A stretch of 64,000 bases of DNA from Thaumarchaeota archaeon SCGC AAA007-O23 (GCA_000402075.1 ARWO01000032.1:1-64000); one strand, 5' to 3'; positions 38,125-46,619 are shown, counted from the first letter of the stretch. Program-made: numbers and translations. The notes: generated by a model from the sequence alone, not told the origin.

Positions 38125-39330
38125 TCAAGCACCTTTGATGATGTTGAAGAATTGTCGAACAGCCAATATTGGATGATGTGCTGCCAATTTGACCATTTTT
38201 GATACCGTAAAATCTGCCCTGATAAAATCCAAGAATTCGTCTGCTGTTAGATTACTTATGATGCCAATCTCTTTGTCCCAGTCATCATCAGACAGTTTCA
38301 GCCACTTGGCTTGAACTTTATGTGCAGATTTTATTTTTGGCTCTATCTCCTTTTTCCATGTTTCCTCATAGGATTGCAAGGCTTTTTCTGAAGTGTCACC
38401 TGACTTGATAGCTTTGCTGGCTGTGTCTCCAGCAATTCGTCCGTACTTTATCGCGTAACGAATTCCCTCCAACACCAGAGGATTTGCCATACCAGCAGTA
38501 TCACCAACTAAAATCAAATTGTCATAAACTGTCTTGCGCGAAAGTCCTTCGTTTGGAATCAATCCATAATGAAATTCCTTCTTTGTTATCTTACCCAAGT
38601 CCTTGATTGGTCCTGTACCTTTTTCAATTAATTCGTCCAGCCTTTCAGTAGGATCCACCTCTGATTCAGGCTTTCCTACCCCAACTCCAATTCGCACCAG
38701 ATTTTTTCCAAGTGGAAATATCCACGCATATCCAGCTGGTGAATACATCTGTCCAACCATCAGCCACCATGTGTCTGGGTTTACATTCTCAACTTCCACT
38801 TCATATTCTGCGCCCACACCAAATCTCTTCCATTGTTTTACAAGGCCAAGTGATTTTGATACAACAGACTGGAATCCGCTAGCGTCTATCACCACCTTTG
38901 CGCGAAAAGTCATTTCTTCATTTGATGATGATGCCTTTACTCCAACAACTCTTCCATCTTCTGTAATTACTTCGGTTACGTTTGTGTTGACGAAAATCTC
39001 TGCTCCATTATTTTTTGCCTGCTCTGCCAAAAATCTGTATGTCTTTCGTACGTCCAGTACCGCAGCCTTTGCTTGCTCATCACTAATTGAAACATTGTTT
39101 TTTGGGGAACAAAAGTTGTATGTCCTGATTGGGTTGTAGCAGTCTTCCGGTATGCCAAACTCCTTTGCATAGTCAATCCACGTTACGCCGCTGGTCCTTA
39201 CAGTTTGCGCAACGTTTTCCTCCTTTTCTAGCAGGGCTACACTGATGCCATTTTTTGCTGCCATATATGCAGCTGACGAGCCTGCCGGTCCAGCACCTAC
39301 CACAACTAGGTCATATTCGTATTCAGACAA
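38125..39330 (-). CDS. Geranylgeranyl reductase-family flavoprotein
   Basis: 401 residues. The FAD-binding dinucleotide motif is VVVGAGPAGSSAAYMA (residues 9-24), and the second FAD motif is LVGDTAGMANPLVLEGIRYA. These enzymes saturate isoprenoid chains, for example of archaeal ether lipids or menaquinone. It is the first gene of a minus-strand unit with the methyltransferase. Confidence 0.9.
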   Translation of the reverse strand: MSEYEYDLVVVGAGPAGSSAAYMAAKNGISVALLEKEENVAQTVRTSGVTWIDYAKEFGIPEDCYNPIRTYNFCSPKNNVSISDEQAKAAVLDVRKTYRFLAEQAKNNGAEIFVNTNVTEVITEDGRVVGVKASSSNEEMTFRAKVVIDASGFQSVVSKSLGLVKQWKRFGVGAEYEVEVENVNPDTWWLMVGQMYSPAGYAWIFPLGKNLVRIGVGVGKPESEVDPTERLDELIEKGTGPIKDLGKITKKEFHYGLIPNEGLSRKTVYDNLILVGDTAGMANPLVLEGIRYAIKYGRIAGDTASKAIKSGDTSEKALQSYEETWKKEIEPKIKSAHKVQAKWLKLSDDDWDKEIGIISNLTADEFLDFIRADFTVSKMVKLAAHHPILAVRQFFNIIKGA

Positions 39331-39379
39331 TGATTTAGTTCAATAACTACTCTAATTTCTTAGTTTTAGTTTCAATAGA

Positions 39380-39586
39380 TTATTTTAGTACAGGAATGTC
39401 TTTTTCGTCATTTGCCCTTTCAGCATCCATGGGCTCGTCATGTTCGTCATCACGATGCATAAAGCTGTGGGTTTCGCCCTCTCTTTTGCGGCAGAAATTT
39501 TCGTGTATCTTTACCATCATCTTCAAAGTGTCCTCATTTTCGTGAAATTCACGCCTACCACATTCCTCACAGATAAACTCAGGCAT
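39380..39586 (-). CDS. Small zinc-finger-like protein
   Basis: 68 residues. FICEECGRREF provides a CxxC pair, and KIHENFCRKREGETH the His/Cys second half. The C-terminus is acidic. A single treble-clef-like finger is likely; function unknown. Confidence 0.65.
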   Translation of the reverse strand: MPEFICEECGRREFHENEDTLKMMVKIHENFCRKREGETHSFMHRDDEHDEPMDAERANDEKDIPVLK

Positions 39587-39639
39587 GCAATTCAGCTAAT
39601 TCTAATGTATTTATTTTATTCCTATTGATTAGATAGAAC

Positions 39640-39762
39640 ATGGCAGAATTTGATTTTACAGTATTTGGAGTATGGTGTGCCATCACAGCAGTAGTAATAG
39701 TAATCACTGGTATAGTCTACAGGTCATATCGGAGAAAACAAAATGAGGAATCTTCATCTTGA
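39640..39762 (+). CDS. 40-residue single-helix membrane protein
   Basis: ATG to TGA with one membrane helix (VWCAITAVVIVITGIVY) and a basic-acidic tail. The last 20 bases overlap the start of the DUF99 gene, indicating coupled translation. No family recognised. Confidence 0.6.
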   Translation: MAEFDFTVFGVWCAITAVVIVITGIVYRSYRRKQNEESSS

Positions 39763-40318
39763 GAAACAAGGCATCCGCGGACTAGCAATTGCTGAGAGTT
39801 TCTCACAAACTTCCAAAAAGTCAGTTCTGTCCGGCATCGTAATGTCAACAGATTTGGTTATTGATGGTTTTGTTTTTGGTCACTCTACCGTGGGAGGAGA
39901 TGATGCAACCGACGCTATATTATCCATGTACGAAAAACTTGACAGACCGGATGTTAGTTTTTTGTTGATATCTGGAATTGTAATTTCATTATACAACATA
40001 GTTGATGTGAAAAGGATCTCGGAAAAAATAGAGCTGCCAGTAATTGGCGTTACGTATGAAGAGTCACAGGGAATTGAGGATGCAATAAAACACCATTTCC
40101 CAGATTCCTACGAGTCGAAACTTGCAGAATATTCCAAACTAGGATCACGCGAAAAAATCACCCTCCATACATCACACAACTTGTACATACGAAATGAGGG
40201 CTGCACTGTATTAGAAGCAACACAGCTGCTTGATAAGATAACATTACAGGGCTCTATACCAGAACCACTAAGAATTACACAGTTGCTAGCAAATACACTT
40301 CTAAAGGCTAAATTCTAA
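39743..40318 (+). CDS. DUF99 family protein (endonuclease V-like fold)
   Basis: 191 residues of the archaeal UPF0215/DUF99 family: LEKQGIRGLAIAESF at the start, GFVFGHSTVGGDDATDAI, and the LPVIGVTYEESQGIEDAI strand-loop. The fold is related to endonuclease V, but function is not established. The end overlaps the convergent zinc-ribbon gene. Confidence 0.85.
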   Translation: MRNLHLEKQGIRGLAIAESFSQTSKKSVLSGIVMSTDLVIDGFVFGHSTVGGDDATDAILSMYEKLDRPDVSFLLISGIVISLYNIVDVKRISEKIELPVIGVTYEESQGIEDAIKHHFPDSYESKLAEYSKLGSREKITLHTSHNLYIRNEGCTVLEATQLLDKITLQGSIPEPLRITQLLANTLLKAKF

Positions 40319-40502
40319 TTCTGCTTCTTGCACGCGTTCTTAACTTCATTTTACAACATGGACATCTACTCTCAGGTGTCATGAAGTATGCAGCACAAAG
40401 TGTGCATCTCTTATGTCCAGTAGCATATTTTGGCTGCTTTGTAGCAATTTTTACCCTAAATTGGTCACAAATTCCCCTGCAAGTAACACCCATACCGATC
40501 AT
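40308..40502 (-). CDS. Small zinc-ribbon protein
   Basis: 64 residues, very basic. CRGIC, CTLC and CPCC clusters give six cysteines suitable for one or two zinc sites. The C-terminus RTRARSRIRI is arginine-rich and may bind RNA or DNA. Function unknown. Confidence 0.7.
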   Translation of the reverse strand: MIGMGVTCRGICDQFRVKIATKQPKYATGHKRCTLCAAYFMTPESRCPCCKMKLRTRARSRIRI

Positions 40503-40536
40503 TATTTTTTTAGGTTTTAATACCTTTACAGTAAAA

Positions 40537-41412
40537 TCAGTCTCCAGACAATTTTTTGATATAGGCTAAAATTCCCGTATAATCAATCTCGCCAAACCCA
40601 GCGTCTACCGCGTCTCTGTAAATTTCGTTTGCGCGCTCAGCCATTGGTAGCACAGCGCCAAAGTCCTTTGCCGCCTCTGTGATTATGCCCAAATCTTTTT
40701 GCAGATTTTTTAGCGTAAAGGTAGGCTCAAATTCATCCTTTATCATCTTGTGAGCCTTGTTTTCGCTCATACCCGTCTTGAAGTAGGTCGAATTTAGTAT
40801 CTCCAAAAACTTCTCCGGGTCAAACCCAGCCTTTCTTGTTAGCATAATACCTTCAGACAACGCTAAAGCTAAAAGTGAAATTTGAAGGTTCATTGCAATC
40901 TTGATGCTGTGCGCACTACCGCTTTTACCAAGGAAAAATGTCTTGTTGGCAATTGTATCAAACACTTTCTTGTATGCCTCAAAAACATCCTTGCTGCCAG
41001 ATGCCATCAGCACAAGCTGTCCATGAATTGCCACATTTGGTCCACCCATCACGGGAATCTCTAGTGAGTTGATACCTTCCTCATGAAGTTTTTTTGAAAA
41101 ATTGATTGCGCTACTGGGGTTTATTGTGGACATATCTGCAACAGCCAATCCATCGTGCTTTCCGGCAACTATCCCATCCTGACTAAACAGGATTTGCTCA
41201 ACGGCGTCAGCATCCTTGACGCATGTGATAACCAGTTCCGATGACTCCGCCACATTTTTTGGCGTGTCAGCTATGGCGGCTCCATTCTTCTCAAGGTTTG
41301 CCGTCTTTGATTTTGTCCTGTTATAGGCTGTCAGAGAATGCCCAGATTCCAGCAGATGAAGTCCAACTGCCTCGCCCAACATTCCAGTTCCAACCAGCCC
41401 AATTTTTACCAT
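40537..41412 (-). CDS. NAD(P)-dependent dehydrogenase of the 3-hydroxyisobutyrate/6PGDH family
   Basis: 291 residues. The Rossmann motif IGLVGTGMLGEAVGLHL opens the protein, then a substrate loop MGGPNVAIHGQLVLMASG and the catalytic lysine helix SAHSIKIAMNLQ. It belongs with beta-hydroxyacid dehydrogenases; the exact substrate (hydroxyisobutyrate, succinate semialdehyde or similar) is not decided by sequence. Confidence 0.88.
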   Translation of the reverse strand: MVKIGLVGTGMLGEAVGLHLLESGHSLTAYNRTKSKTANLEKNGAAIADTPKNVAESSELVITCVKDADAVEQILFSQDGIVAGKHDGLAVADMSTINPSSAINFSKKLHEEGINSLEIPVMGGPNVAIHGQLVLMASGSKDVFEAYKKVFDTIANKTFFLGKSGSAHSIKIAMNLQISLLALALSEGIMLTRKAGFDPEKFLEILNSTYFKTGMSENKAHKMIKDEFEPTFTLKNLQKDLGIITEAAKDFGAVLPMAERANEIYRDAVDAGFGEIDYTGILAYIKKLSGD

Positions 41413-41535
41413 CCAAGTAACTAGGGAAACGGAAATTATGTGTGTTATCTTGCCAATGATCGATATTCTATTTTACAACTAGATAAAATCCAGCAGATTT
41501 GCCGGTTTCTTAATAGAGTAATCAGATATTCAATT

Positions 41536-41697
41536 ATGGGAGAGATTCGGGACGTACTCCTAAAGTCATTAAAGGACAACCCAGATGTGCTCAAAAAGTT
41601 AGAGATGGAGGAATCTGACGACAAGACTAGGGCACTATTACAGTTGATTCTCAAAGAAATTCAGGATGATCCAGAGTATTCTGGCATAAACCACTAG
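41536..41697 (+). CDS. Small hypothetical protein
   Basis: 53 residues from the ATG at 41536 (MGEIRDVLLKSLKDNP). The longer open frame from 41440 starts in non-coding-looking sequence. Helical and acidic, with no recognised domain. Confidence 0.6.
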   Translation: MGEIRDVLLKSLKDNPDVLKKLEMEESDDKTRALLQLILKEIQDDPEYSGINH

Positions 41698-41749
41698 GCA
41701 TCAAATCTTAATAGGATTATAATGCCGGTTATCACAAAGCGATTTGAAT

Positions 41750-42136
41750 ATGGCTGGGTCAGAATCATTTGGTGTAGAGTCTGGTTTTGGAGAACAAGTT
41801 TTGGAGTGGATGAATAGTGAAGCAAAAAAACGCAAGTCAAAGTTTGAGGCGAGAGCATACAGCTATGAAATAACAACCAAAAATTTTGGCACTTTTGAAA
41901 TGTTCTCATGGATAGGCGATGTCAAAGCTGCTAGAAGCCTAATTACAAAGGCTAGCAGGCGTTTCAAAATTAGAGTAATTGAGGGAGGTTACAGAACCAA
42001 AGAAAAAGTACTCAAATCAAAAAAAACAGATTTTGCCATGGTCAGAAAGGGCGATAGAGTGATTGGTCACCTGGAATTCTCTTCATCACTGTTCGGCGAT
42101 ACAAGATGGAAGCTGAAAACCGAGGAAAGAAAATAA
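41750..42136 (+). CDS. Conserved-looking hypothetical protein
   Basis: 128 residues from the ATG at 41750, preferred over a TTG two codons earlier. Mixed alpha/beta with basic stretches (KASRRFKIRVIEGGYRTKEK). No motif recognised. Confidence 0.6.
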   Translation: MAGSESFGVESGFGEQVLEWMNSEAKKRKSKFEARAYSYEITTKNFGTFEMFSWIGDVKAARSLITKASRRFKIRVIEGGYRTKEKVLKSKKTDFAMVRKGDRVIGHLEFSSSLFGDTRWKLKTEERK

Positions 42137-42436
42137 ATTTTTTCAGAGATCGATCTTAGATTTTTTTGATCTGAGGATTTGTAATAATTTCTAGCAGGTA
42201 CGAGATTCGGACGATTCACTAATAAACAATAGTGAGTTATAGAGTACACAAATCAAAGAAAACCCACAAATTTGGGGAGCATCGTGGAATTTCCTTTGAT
42301 CTGTGTCTAATTCGCACTAGATCCAGCTATGTATTAAATACGATCATTTCTAGCGATCATGCCTAATTTTTACATGTTTTTGTCTTTATACGCTCAATTA
42401 ATGGTTTATACGTGGTGTTTTTTGAGGAATTTCAAT
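42137..42436 (+). other. 300-base non-coding stretch with a nested hairpin
   Basis: No convincing gene. A 12-base stem CACAAATCAAAG (42247-42258) pairs with CTTTGATCTGTG (42294-42305) with one mismatch, and its loop holds a second short stem of CCC...GGG around 42263-42277. Another weak repeat of GATC-type bases lies at 42145-42175. The rest is the AT-rich upstream region of the first cold-shock gene. Confidence 0.5.
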
Positions 42437-42631
42437 ATGGAAACAGGTAGTGTAAAATGGTTCAACCAAAGAAAAGGTTTTGGTTTCATCGAACGAGAAG
42501 GCGAGGCGAAAGACCTCTTTGTCCACCAGACAGAGGTTGAAGGCAACATTCGTGATGGAGACAAAGTCGAATTTGATGTTGGTGAATCAGAAAAAGGCCC
42601 AAACGCAACTAAAGTAAAACGAGTAGAGTAA
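42437..42631 (+). CDS. Cold-shock domain protein, copy 1
   Basis: 64 residues, a complete CspA-type OB fold with the RNA-binding motifs KGFGFIE (RNP1) and LFVHQTE (RNP2). The ATG at 42437 starts the canonical METGSVKWFN; the open frame to 42359 adds unrelated residues and is not accepted. It probably acts as an RNA chaperone. A second copy lies 365 bases downstream. Confidence 0.93.
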   Translation: METGSVKWFNQRKGFGFIEREGEAKDLFVHQTEVEGNIRDGDKVEFDVGESEKGPNATKVKRVE

Positions 42632-42664
42632 GATTAATAATTTTTAAGTTAATTTTCTTAATTT

Positions 42665-42766
42665 CTATAAAGTCACTAACTTTACAGTATCAATCCTTCT
42701 ATTTTTTTTAAAGTCTCTAGTGATACTACTGACCGAATCTAGTCACACTTCAACATGAACAGTCAT
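42665..42766 (-). pseudogene. Truncated 3' fragment of nikR
   Basis: Read on the minus strand, the last 20 codons give VSSITRDFKKN...DTVKLVTL followed by TAG, matching the intact gene's end with three changes. Further upstream the homology continues to about 42766 but is broken by small deletions and an in-frame TGA. It is a relic left by the tandem duplication and has no start. Confidence 0.85.
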
Positions 42767-42801
42767 GGTTTATACATAGTATTTTTTAGAGGAATGTCAA
42801 T

Positions 42802-42996
42802 ATGGAAACAGGTACCGTAAAATGGTTCAACCAATCAAAAGGATTTGGTTTCATCGAACGAGAAGGTGAAGCAAAAGACCTCTTTGTCCACCAGACAGAG
42901 GTTGAAGGCGACATTAATGATGGAGACAAAGTCGAGTTTGACGTTGGCGAAACCGAAAAAGGCCCAAACGCAGTTAAAGTAAAACGAGTAGAGTAA
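42802..42996 (+). CDS. Cold-shock domain protein, copy 2
   Basis: 64 residues, identical to copy 1 at 58 positions; changes are at residues 5, 12, 37, 39, 51 and 58. RNP1 and RNP2 are intact. The upstream sequence TGGTTTATAC...GAGGAAT is shared with copy 1, so both may respond to the same signal, although each has private bases farther upstream. Confidence 0.93.
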   Translation: METGTVKWFNQSKGFGFIEREGEAKDLFVHQTEVEGDINDGDKVEFDVGETEKGPNAVKVKRVE

Positions 42997-43029
42997 GATT
43001 AATAATTTTTAAGTTAATTTTCTTAATTT

Positions 43030-43413
43030 CTATAAAGTAACTAGTTTAACAGTATCCATCCTTTTATTTTTTTGAAAGTCCCTAGTGATACTACTGACAG
43101 AACTTGCATCGCCCTTTAGCATAAACAGCTCCATGCACTTTTCGCCCTCTATCTTGCTGTGCATGTGAGTCGTGATCAAATCCTCAAAGCTGTGCTTTAT
43201 CCCATTTACCTGATCATCATATTCATCGTTGTGAACAACAAGCAAAATTGCATTGATGTTTCCAGAAAGATTTTCGTTTTGCTTTTCTTCTGCAACAAAG
43301 CTTCTGATGCCAGCTCTGATGGCATCCGACCTTCCGGAGAATCCCATCGACTTTTGGAGGTTGTCAATTTCCTTGAGAATTTCCTCAGTGAGGGAGATAG
43401 ATACGATTGGCAT
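43030..43413 (-). CDS. NikR-like ribbon-helix-helix metal regulator
   Basis: 127 residues. Residues 1-45 are a ribbon-helix-helix DNA-binding domain (VSISLTEEILKEIDNL, GFSGRSDAIRAGIRSF). The rest is the ACT-like metal domain, with candidate ligands H74, H83, H85 and C93 in the HSFEDLITTHMHSKIEGEKC region. The spacing between H85 and C93 is two residues longer than in E. coli NikR, so the metal may differ. It is divergent from a metal ABC transporter and very likely controls it. Confidence 0.85.
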   Translation of the reverse strand: MPIVSISLTEEILKEIDNLQKSMGFSGRSDAIRAGIRSFVAEEKQNENLSGNINAILLVVHNDEYDDQVNGIKHSFEDLITTHMHSKIEGEKCMELFMLKGDASSVSSITRDFQKNKRMDTVKLVTL

Positions 43414-43502
43414 GACTAGATTGTTATTAAGAAATATAAAAATTTTAACTAAATGTTATTAACTTTTTATAGGTTTATTAATAATTTAGGCGTGATTTTA
43501 TC
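43414..43502 (+). promoter_or_regulatory. Divergent promoter/operator region of the metal regulator and transporter
   Basis: An 89-base AT-rich spacer between divergent genes. GTTATTAA occurs at 43423-43430 and 43455-43462 (32 bases apart), and a similar TTTATTAAT at 43474-43482. TTTTTATA near 43464-43470 could be the TATA box for the transporter. Operator identity is inferred from position and repetition only. Confidence 0.4.
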
Positions 43503-44216
43503 ATGATAGTAGACATCAAAAAACTGTCTGTTGACTATTCCGGAATCAAGGCATTAGATGACATAAGCTTTGGAATTGCCAAAGGCGACTTTTTGGGAAT
43601 CATTGGGCCGAACGGCGCAGGAAAGTCTACGCTGTTCAAATGCATGCTTGGATTGCATACGCAGTATGACGGAACAATCAAGGTCTTTGATCATGATATA
43701 CGGGACTCTAGAAAATATCTGTCGCAGATAGGGTTCGTGCCACAAAAGCCAGTTGTAGACAGAAACTTTCCGGCAACAATTAGGGAGGTTTTATCCATGA
43801 GCCAAAACTCTAGTGATTCAGAAAAAATAGATGAAGCACTGCAAAAGGTTTGGATGCACGAGCTGGCTGACAGAAGAATTGGAGACTTGTCAGTTGGCCA
43901 GCAGCAGCGTGTATTCATTGCAAAGGCATTGGTCAACTCGCCAAAAATTCTAGTTTTGGACGAGCCAGTTACTGGAATTGATCAATACAATAAAGATCTA
44001 TTCTTTCAGATTTTGGGCGAATTAAACACTAAAGAAAAAATTTCAATCATATGGTCATCACACGATTTAGACGCAGTGGAAAGGCTTGCCAACAAGGTGG
44101 CCTGCCTCAACAGGACTCTATTCTTCCATGGCGTTTCCGAGGAGTTCTTTTCAGACGATGAGATGCTCAAGAAATATTCAGAGACTTCTATGCAGATGCA
44201 CATGCATCACCACTGA
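43503..44216 (+). CDS. Metal ABC transporter ATP-binding protein (ZnuC/MntB-like)
   Basis: 237 residues. Walker A GPNGAGKST (residues 35-43), signature LSVGQQQR and Walker B ILVLDEP are intact. The C-terminus ends in a histidine-rich MQMHMHHH tail, fitting a transition-metal system. It is followed after 6 bases by the permease gene. No solute-binding protein gene is in this cluster. Confidence 0.92.
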   Translation: MIVDIKKLSVDYSGIKALDDISFGIAKGDFLGIIGPNGAGKSTLFKCMLGLHTQYDGTIKVFDHDIRDSRKYLSQIGFVPQKPVVDRNFPATIREVLSMSQNSSDSEKIDEALQKVWMHELADRRIGDLSVGQQQRVFIAKALVNSPKILVLDEPVTGIDQYNKDLFFQILGELNTKEKISIIWSSHDLDAVERLANKVACLNRTLFFHGVSEEFFSDDEMLKKYSETSMQMHMHHH

Positions 44217-44222
44217 TGTAAA

Positions 44223-45062
44223 ATGACCTTTGAAGCAGTATCATACGAGTCTATCCCGCATGCTTTAGTATCGGGAATTGCCATTTCCATCCTTTGCAGT
44301 GCCATAGGGTTGTTTCTGGTTCTGAGGAAGTTTTCCCTGTTTGGGGACGCTTTGGCTCATTCTGCCTTTGGAGGCGTGGCGTTTGGCCTTTTCATTGGGA
44401 TTTACCCCTTATGGATTGCATGTGGAGTAGCCATACTTAGCGCACTGGGACTCACCAAGATCCGTCAAAAGTTTGATATTTCATCTGATGCTATTGTGGC
44501 AATCCTGCTGGCAACCGGACTGGGTGCAGGCATAATTTTGGTAAGCATGTCCGACGATTTGGAAATCCATGACATTGAGGAATTCCTGTTTGGCTCGGCG
44601 ATAATTGATACTCCAAATGTTATTACAATACTTGTAATGGCTGGTGCAATTCTGGCCATCCTTTTCTTCACATATAAGAAATTGCTGTACTCTACATTTT
44701 CCGAGGAGCAGGCCAGAGCCTCTGGAATTCCTGTGGAGAAGATGGGATATCTTCTAATCGCCATGGCAGGTGTTACAGTTGTCATATCGATGCAGCTGGT
44801 CGGGGTTCTCCTAATCTCAGCGCTGTTTGTGCTACCCAACGTTTCGGCCATGCTTTACGCTCGCTCCTTCAAGAAGACAATGATGCTTTCAATGTGCTTT
44901 GCGGTATCTGCTACTGTTTCGGGCATTTTCATATCCTATCAATTCGACATTGCACAGTCAGGATGCATCGTACTGGTTGCGGCTGCAATCTTTGTTGGCT
45001 CGCTTGTTGCTAAGGGTTCTGGGATGGTAAAGACTACTGGGATATTGGCGAAGCGTGCATAG
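44223..45062 (+). CDS. Metal ABC transporter permease (ZnuB/MntC-like)
   Basis: 279 residues with about eight membrane helices of the ABC-3 family. FSLFGDALAHSAFGGVAFG near the N-terminus and the LISALFVLPNVSAM helix are typical. It forms the channel for Zn, Mn or a related divalent ion with the upstream ATPase. Confidence 0.92.
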   Translation: MTFEAVSYESIPHALVSGIAISILCSAIGLFLVLRKFSLFGDALAHSAFGGVAFGLFIGIYPLWIACGVAILSALGLTKIRQKFDISSDAIVAILLATGLGAGIILVSMSDDLEIHDIEEFLFGSAIIDTPNVITILVMAGAILAILFFTYKKLLYSTFSEEQARASGIPVEKMGYLLIAMAGVTVVISMQLVGVLLISALFVLPNVSAMLYARSFKKTMMLSMCFAVSATVSGIFISYQFDIAQSGCIVLVAAAIFVGSLVAKGSGMVKTTGILAKRA

Positions 45063-45192
45063 AACAAACCAAAAACCGCGGTGGGACAACTATTGCATAT
45101 AATGTTTTGTCGGCAGAAATTTGAGCTAAAGTGGCGTAAAGCTGGAATTTTTTTTACATAGAACTTATCTGATAATAAGCCCAAGATTTCTT

Positions 45193-46095
45193 ATGGCAAG
45201 AGCATGGATAAACGAAGCAGTTTTACAGAGATATGTAAGGGACAATCCTCGTAAGTGGAGAATTAACGGAAAAAGAGTTTTAGCAGTGAATTATAATCAG
45301 CCGTTCGATAGATACCCTGATCTTTCCTTTATTGTAGATGGCGAGCCAGATCCAATACCAGTTGAAGTTGAATGGACGTCTAAAAATTTTCTTGAGCATG
45401 GACATCATATTGAGACTCTAAGGGATGCAAACGGATGCATATTTGTCTTATTCAAAAACATTGACAATCTTGGCGTACCGCAGTATGAAATTCCATATGA
45501 CGGATTTAAAGAATGGGTCAAAGCAAATTCTGAAAAACTTGTAGACGATACTGCTGAAGCATTAGGAAGAACTGAAGAAATCACGACACCAAAACTTTGG
45601 ATCCAATACATATCCCAAAGGGGTGGTGCAATAGGAGATTACGAGATAGGGCTTGCCGCACAAACTTGGGGCATTCCAGAAAATTCGTCAATGTTAGGAA
45701 AATTTCAAAAAATCAAAAAAAATGATCTGATCATGTTTGTAATAGGAGGAAGGAATTTTCGTGGTAGACAGGGTCAAGTGCGAAATATTTGGCACAGGAG
45801 ATCTTTTAGTGGAGAATTTGATAAAGTCCAAGTTTTTCGAATAACCTCAGGCTATTTTCGGTCAGATGAACCAATCTGGCCAGTCAGAGGAGGAGAGATT
45901 TACCCACATCGATTTAACTTTGATGAATTAGACAGTCAAGGAAGAAATCCGTTCTTAAGTCTAAGAGATGTTAAAATTAAAAAAATGGCCGAATATGAAA
46001 AAGAACAACTACGCATTGTGGTTGGCGCTAATTTTATGGAAGGCACTCCGTCGATATTGGTAGAATGCATGCATTGTAGCAAACAAGCAACATAA
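45193..46095 (+). CDS. Putative nuclease-fold plus EVE-like (modified-base reader) protein
   Basis: 300 residues. The N-terminal 120 contain PD43-x14-E58-V-E60 (YPDLSF...PVEVEW), a possible variant of the PD-(D/E)xK core with Glu in place of the Lys. From about residue 135 the pattern LWIQYISQRGGAIGDYEIG, NDLIMFVIGG, GQVRNIWHRR resembles the EVE/PUA-like fold, which reads modified bases and is often joined to restriction nucleases. Both assignments are by pattern only. It lies 15 bases upstream of the first 51-bp repeat. Confidence 0.6.
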   Translation: MARAWINEAVLQRYVRDNPRKWRINGKRVLAVNYNQPFDRYPDLSFIVDGEPDPIPVEVEWTSKNFLEHGHHIETLRDANGCIFVLFKNIDNLGVPQYEIPYDGFKEWVKANSEKLVDDTAEALGRTEEITTPKLWIQYISQRGGAIGDYEIGLAAQTWGIPENSSMLGKFQKIKKNDLIMFVIGGRNFRGRQGQVRNIWHRRSFSGEFDKVQVFRITSGYFRSDEPIWPVRGGEIYPHRFNFDELDSQGRNPFLSLRDVKIKKMAEYEKEQLRIVVGANFMEGTPSILVECMHCSKQAT

Positions 46096-46110
46096 TTTTC
46101 AAAATAAAAT

Positions 46111-46161
46111 ACTGACAAATCACCCGTTTTTCTAGGCGTAAAATGTCAGTTTTACTGACAA
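46111..46161 (+). repeat. 51-bp direct repeat, copy A
   Basis: Starts ACTGACAAATCACCCG and ends TGTCAGTTTTACTGACAA, which forms a perfect 7-bp stem with a TTT loop. It matches copy B at 50424-50474 at 46 of 51 positions. It lies just after the stop of the EVE-like gene and just before the end of the convergent membrane gene. Confidence 0.9.
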
Positions 46162-46169
46162 TGTAGGAA

Positions 46170-46475
46170 TCATCGGTTTTCCTCCTTCGTGTCTTTTGAG
46201 AAGTAATCTCTTGGAACGTCTTCGCTAACTGTGCCATGGATGGGTGTTGCAGATTTACGCCAATCGTCAATATCAGAACCGTTGTCTGCATGATAATGAT
46301 CTATGTTGGCTGTAAAGTGATTTTCAGTATAGTTTTCAGTGTAAGAGTCGCCTTGCTTGGCTTCCTCCAGGGTTTTGATGCCCCAGTATGCAATGAAGAT
46401 AATGCCAATAACCAGACCAATTCCTGACGCGCACAAAAAAATTCCAATATAGAGAGTCCAGACGCTTACTGCCAT
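46170..46475 (-). CDS. Single-helix membrane protein
   Basis: 101 residues. One long membrane helix at the N-terminus (about residues 5-32) is followed by a polar, His/Asp-rich cytosolic or external tail (FTANIDHYHADNGSD). The start follows directly after the stop of the upstream small CxxC gene. No family recognised. Confidence 0.65.
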   Translation of the reverse strand: MAVSVWTLYIGIFLCASGIGLVIGIIFIAYWGIKTLEEAKQGDSYTENYTENHFTANIDHYHADNGSDIDDWRKSATPIHGTVSEDVPRDYFSKDTKEENR

Positions 46476-46619
46476 TCATTCATCATCTTCCCTTGTATCC
46501 CAACCAATGATCTTGCGTTCTTTTCCCAGTCCGCATACTGAGCATATCGAAAATGTATTGCTTTTATCCACGACAAAATGATGTGCCACATGTGGCGTGT
46601 CTTTCTTTTTAAATTTCAT
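46476..46619 (-). CDS. Small CxxC protein divergent from the CARF regulator
   Basis: 47 residues, ATG to TGA. It has a CSVC pair, an HVAHHF histidine group and a basic N-terminus, so it may bind one zinc. It is the first gene of a two-gene minus-strand unit and shares the 65-base control region with the CARF gene. Confidence 0.6.
   Translation of the reverse strand: MKFKKKDTPHVAHHFVVDKSNTFSICSVCGLGKERKIIGWDTREDDE

Larger units (their letters stand above)
42401..43130 (+). repeat. 365-bp tandem segmental duplication (csp plus nikR 3' end)
   Basis: Unit 1 is about 42401-42765 and unit 2 about 42766-43130. The match covers the upstream TGGTTTATAC element, the whole cold-shock gene, its AT-rich 3' flank, and the last 100 bases of the convergent nikR gene. 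The 3' flanks are nearly identical for about 50 bases beyond the stop codon. Confidence 0.9.

Noticed and set aside
42359..42436. Longer N-terminus for the first cold-shock protein
   Set aside because: The extra residues are hydrophobic and absent in copy 2; the canonical start is at 42437 in a duplicated context.
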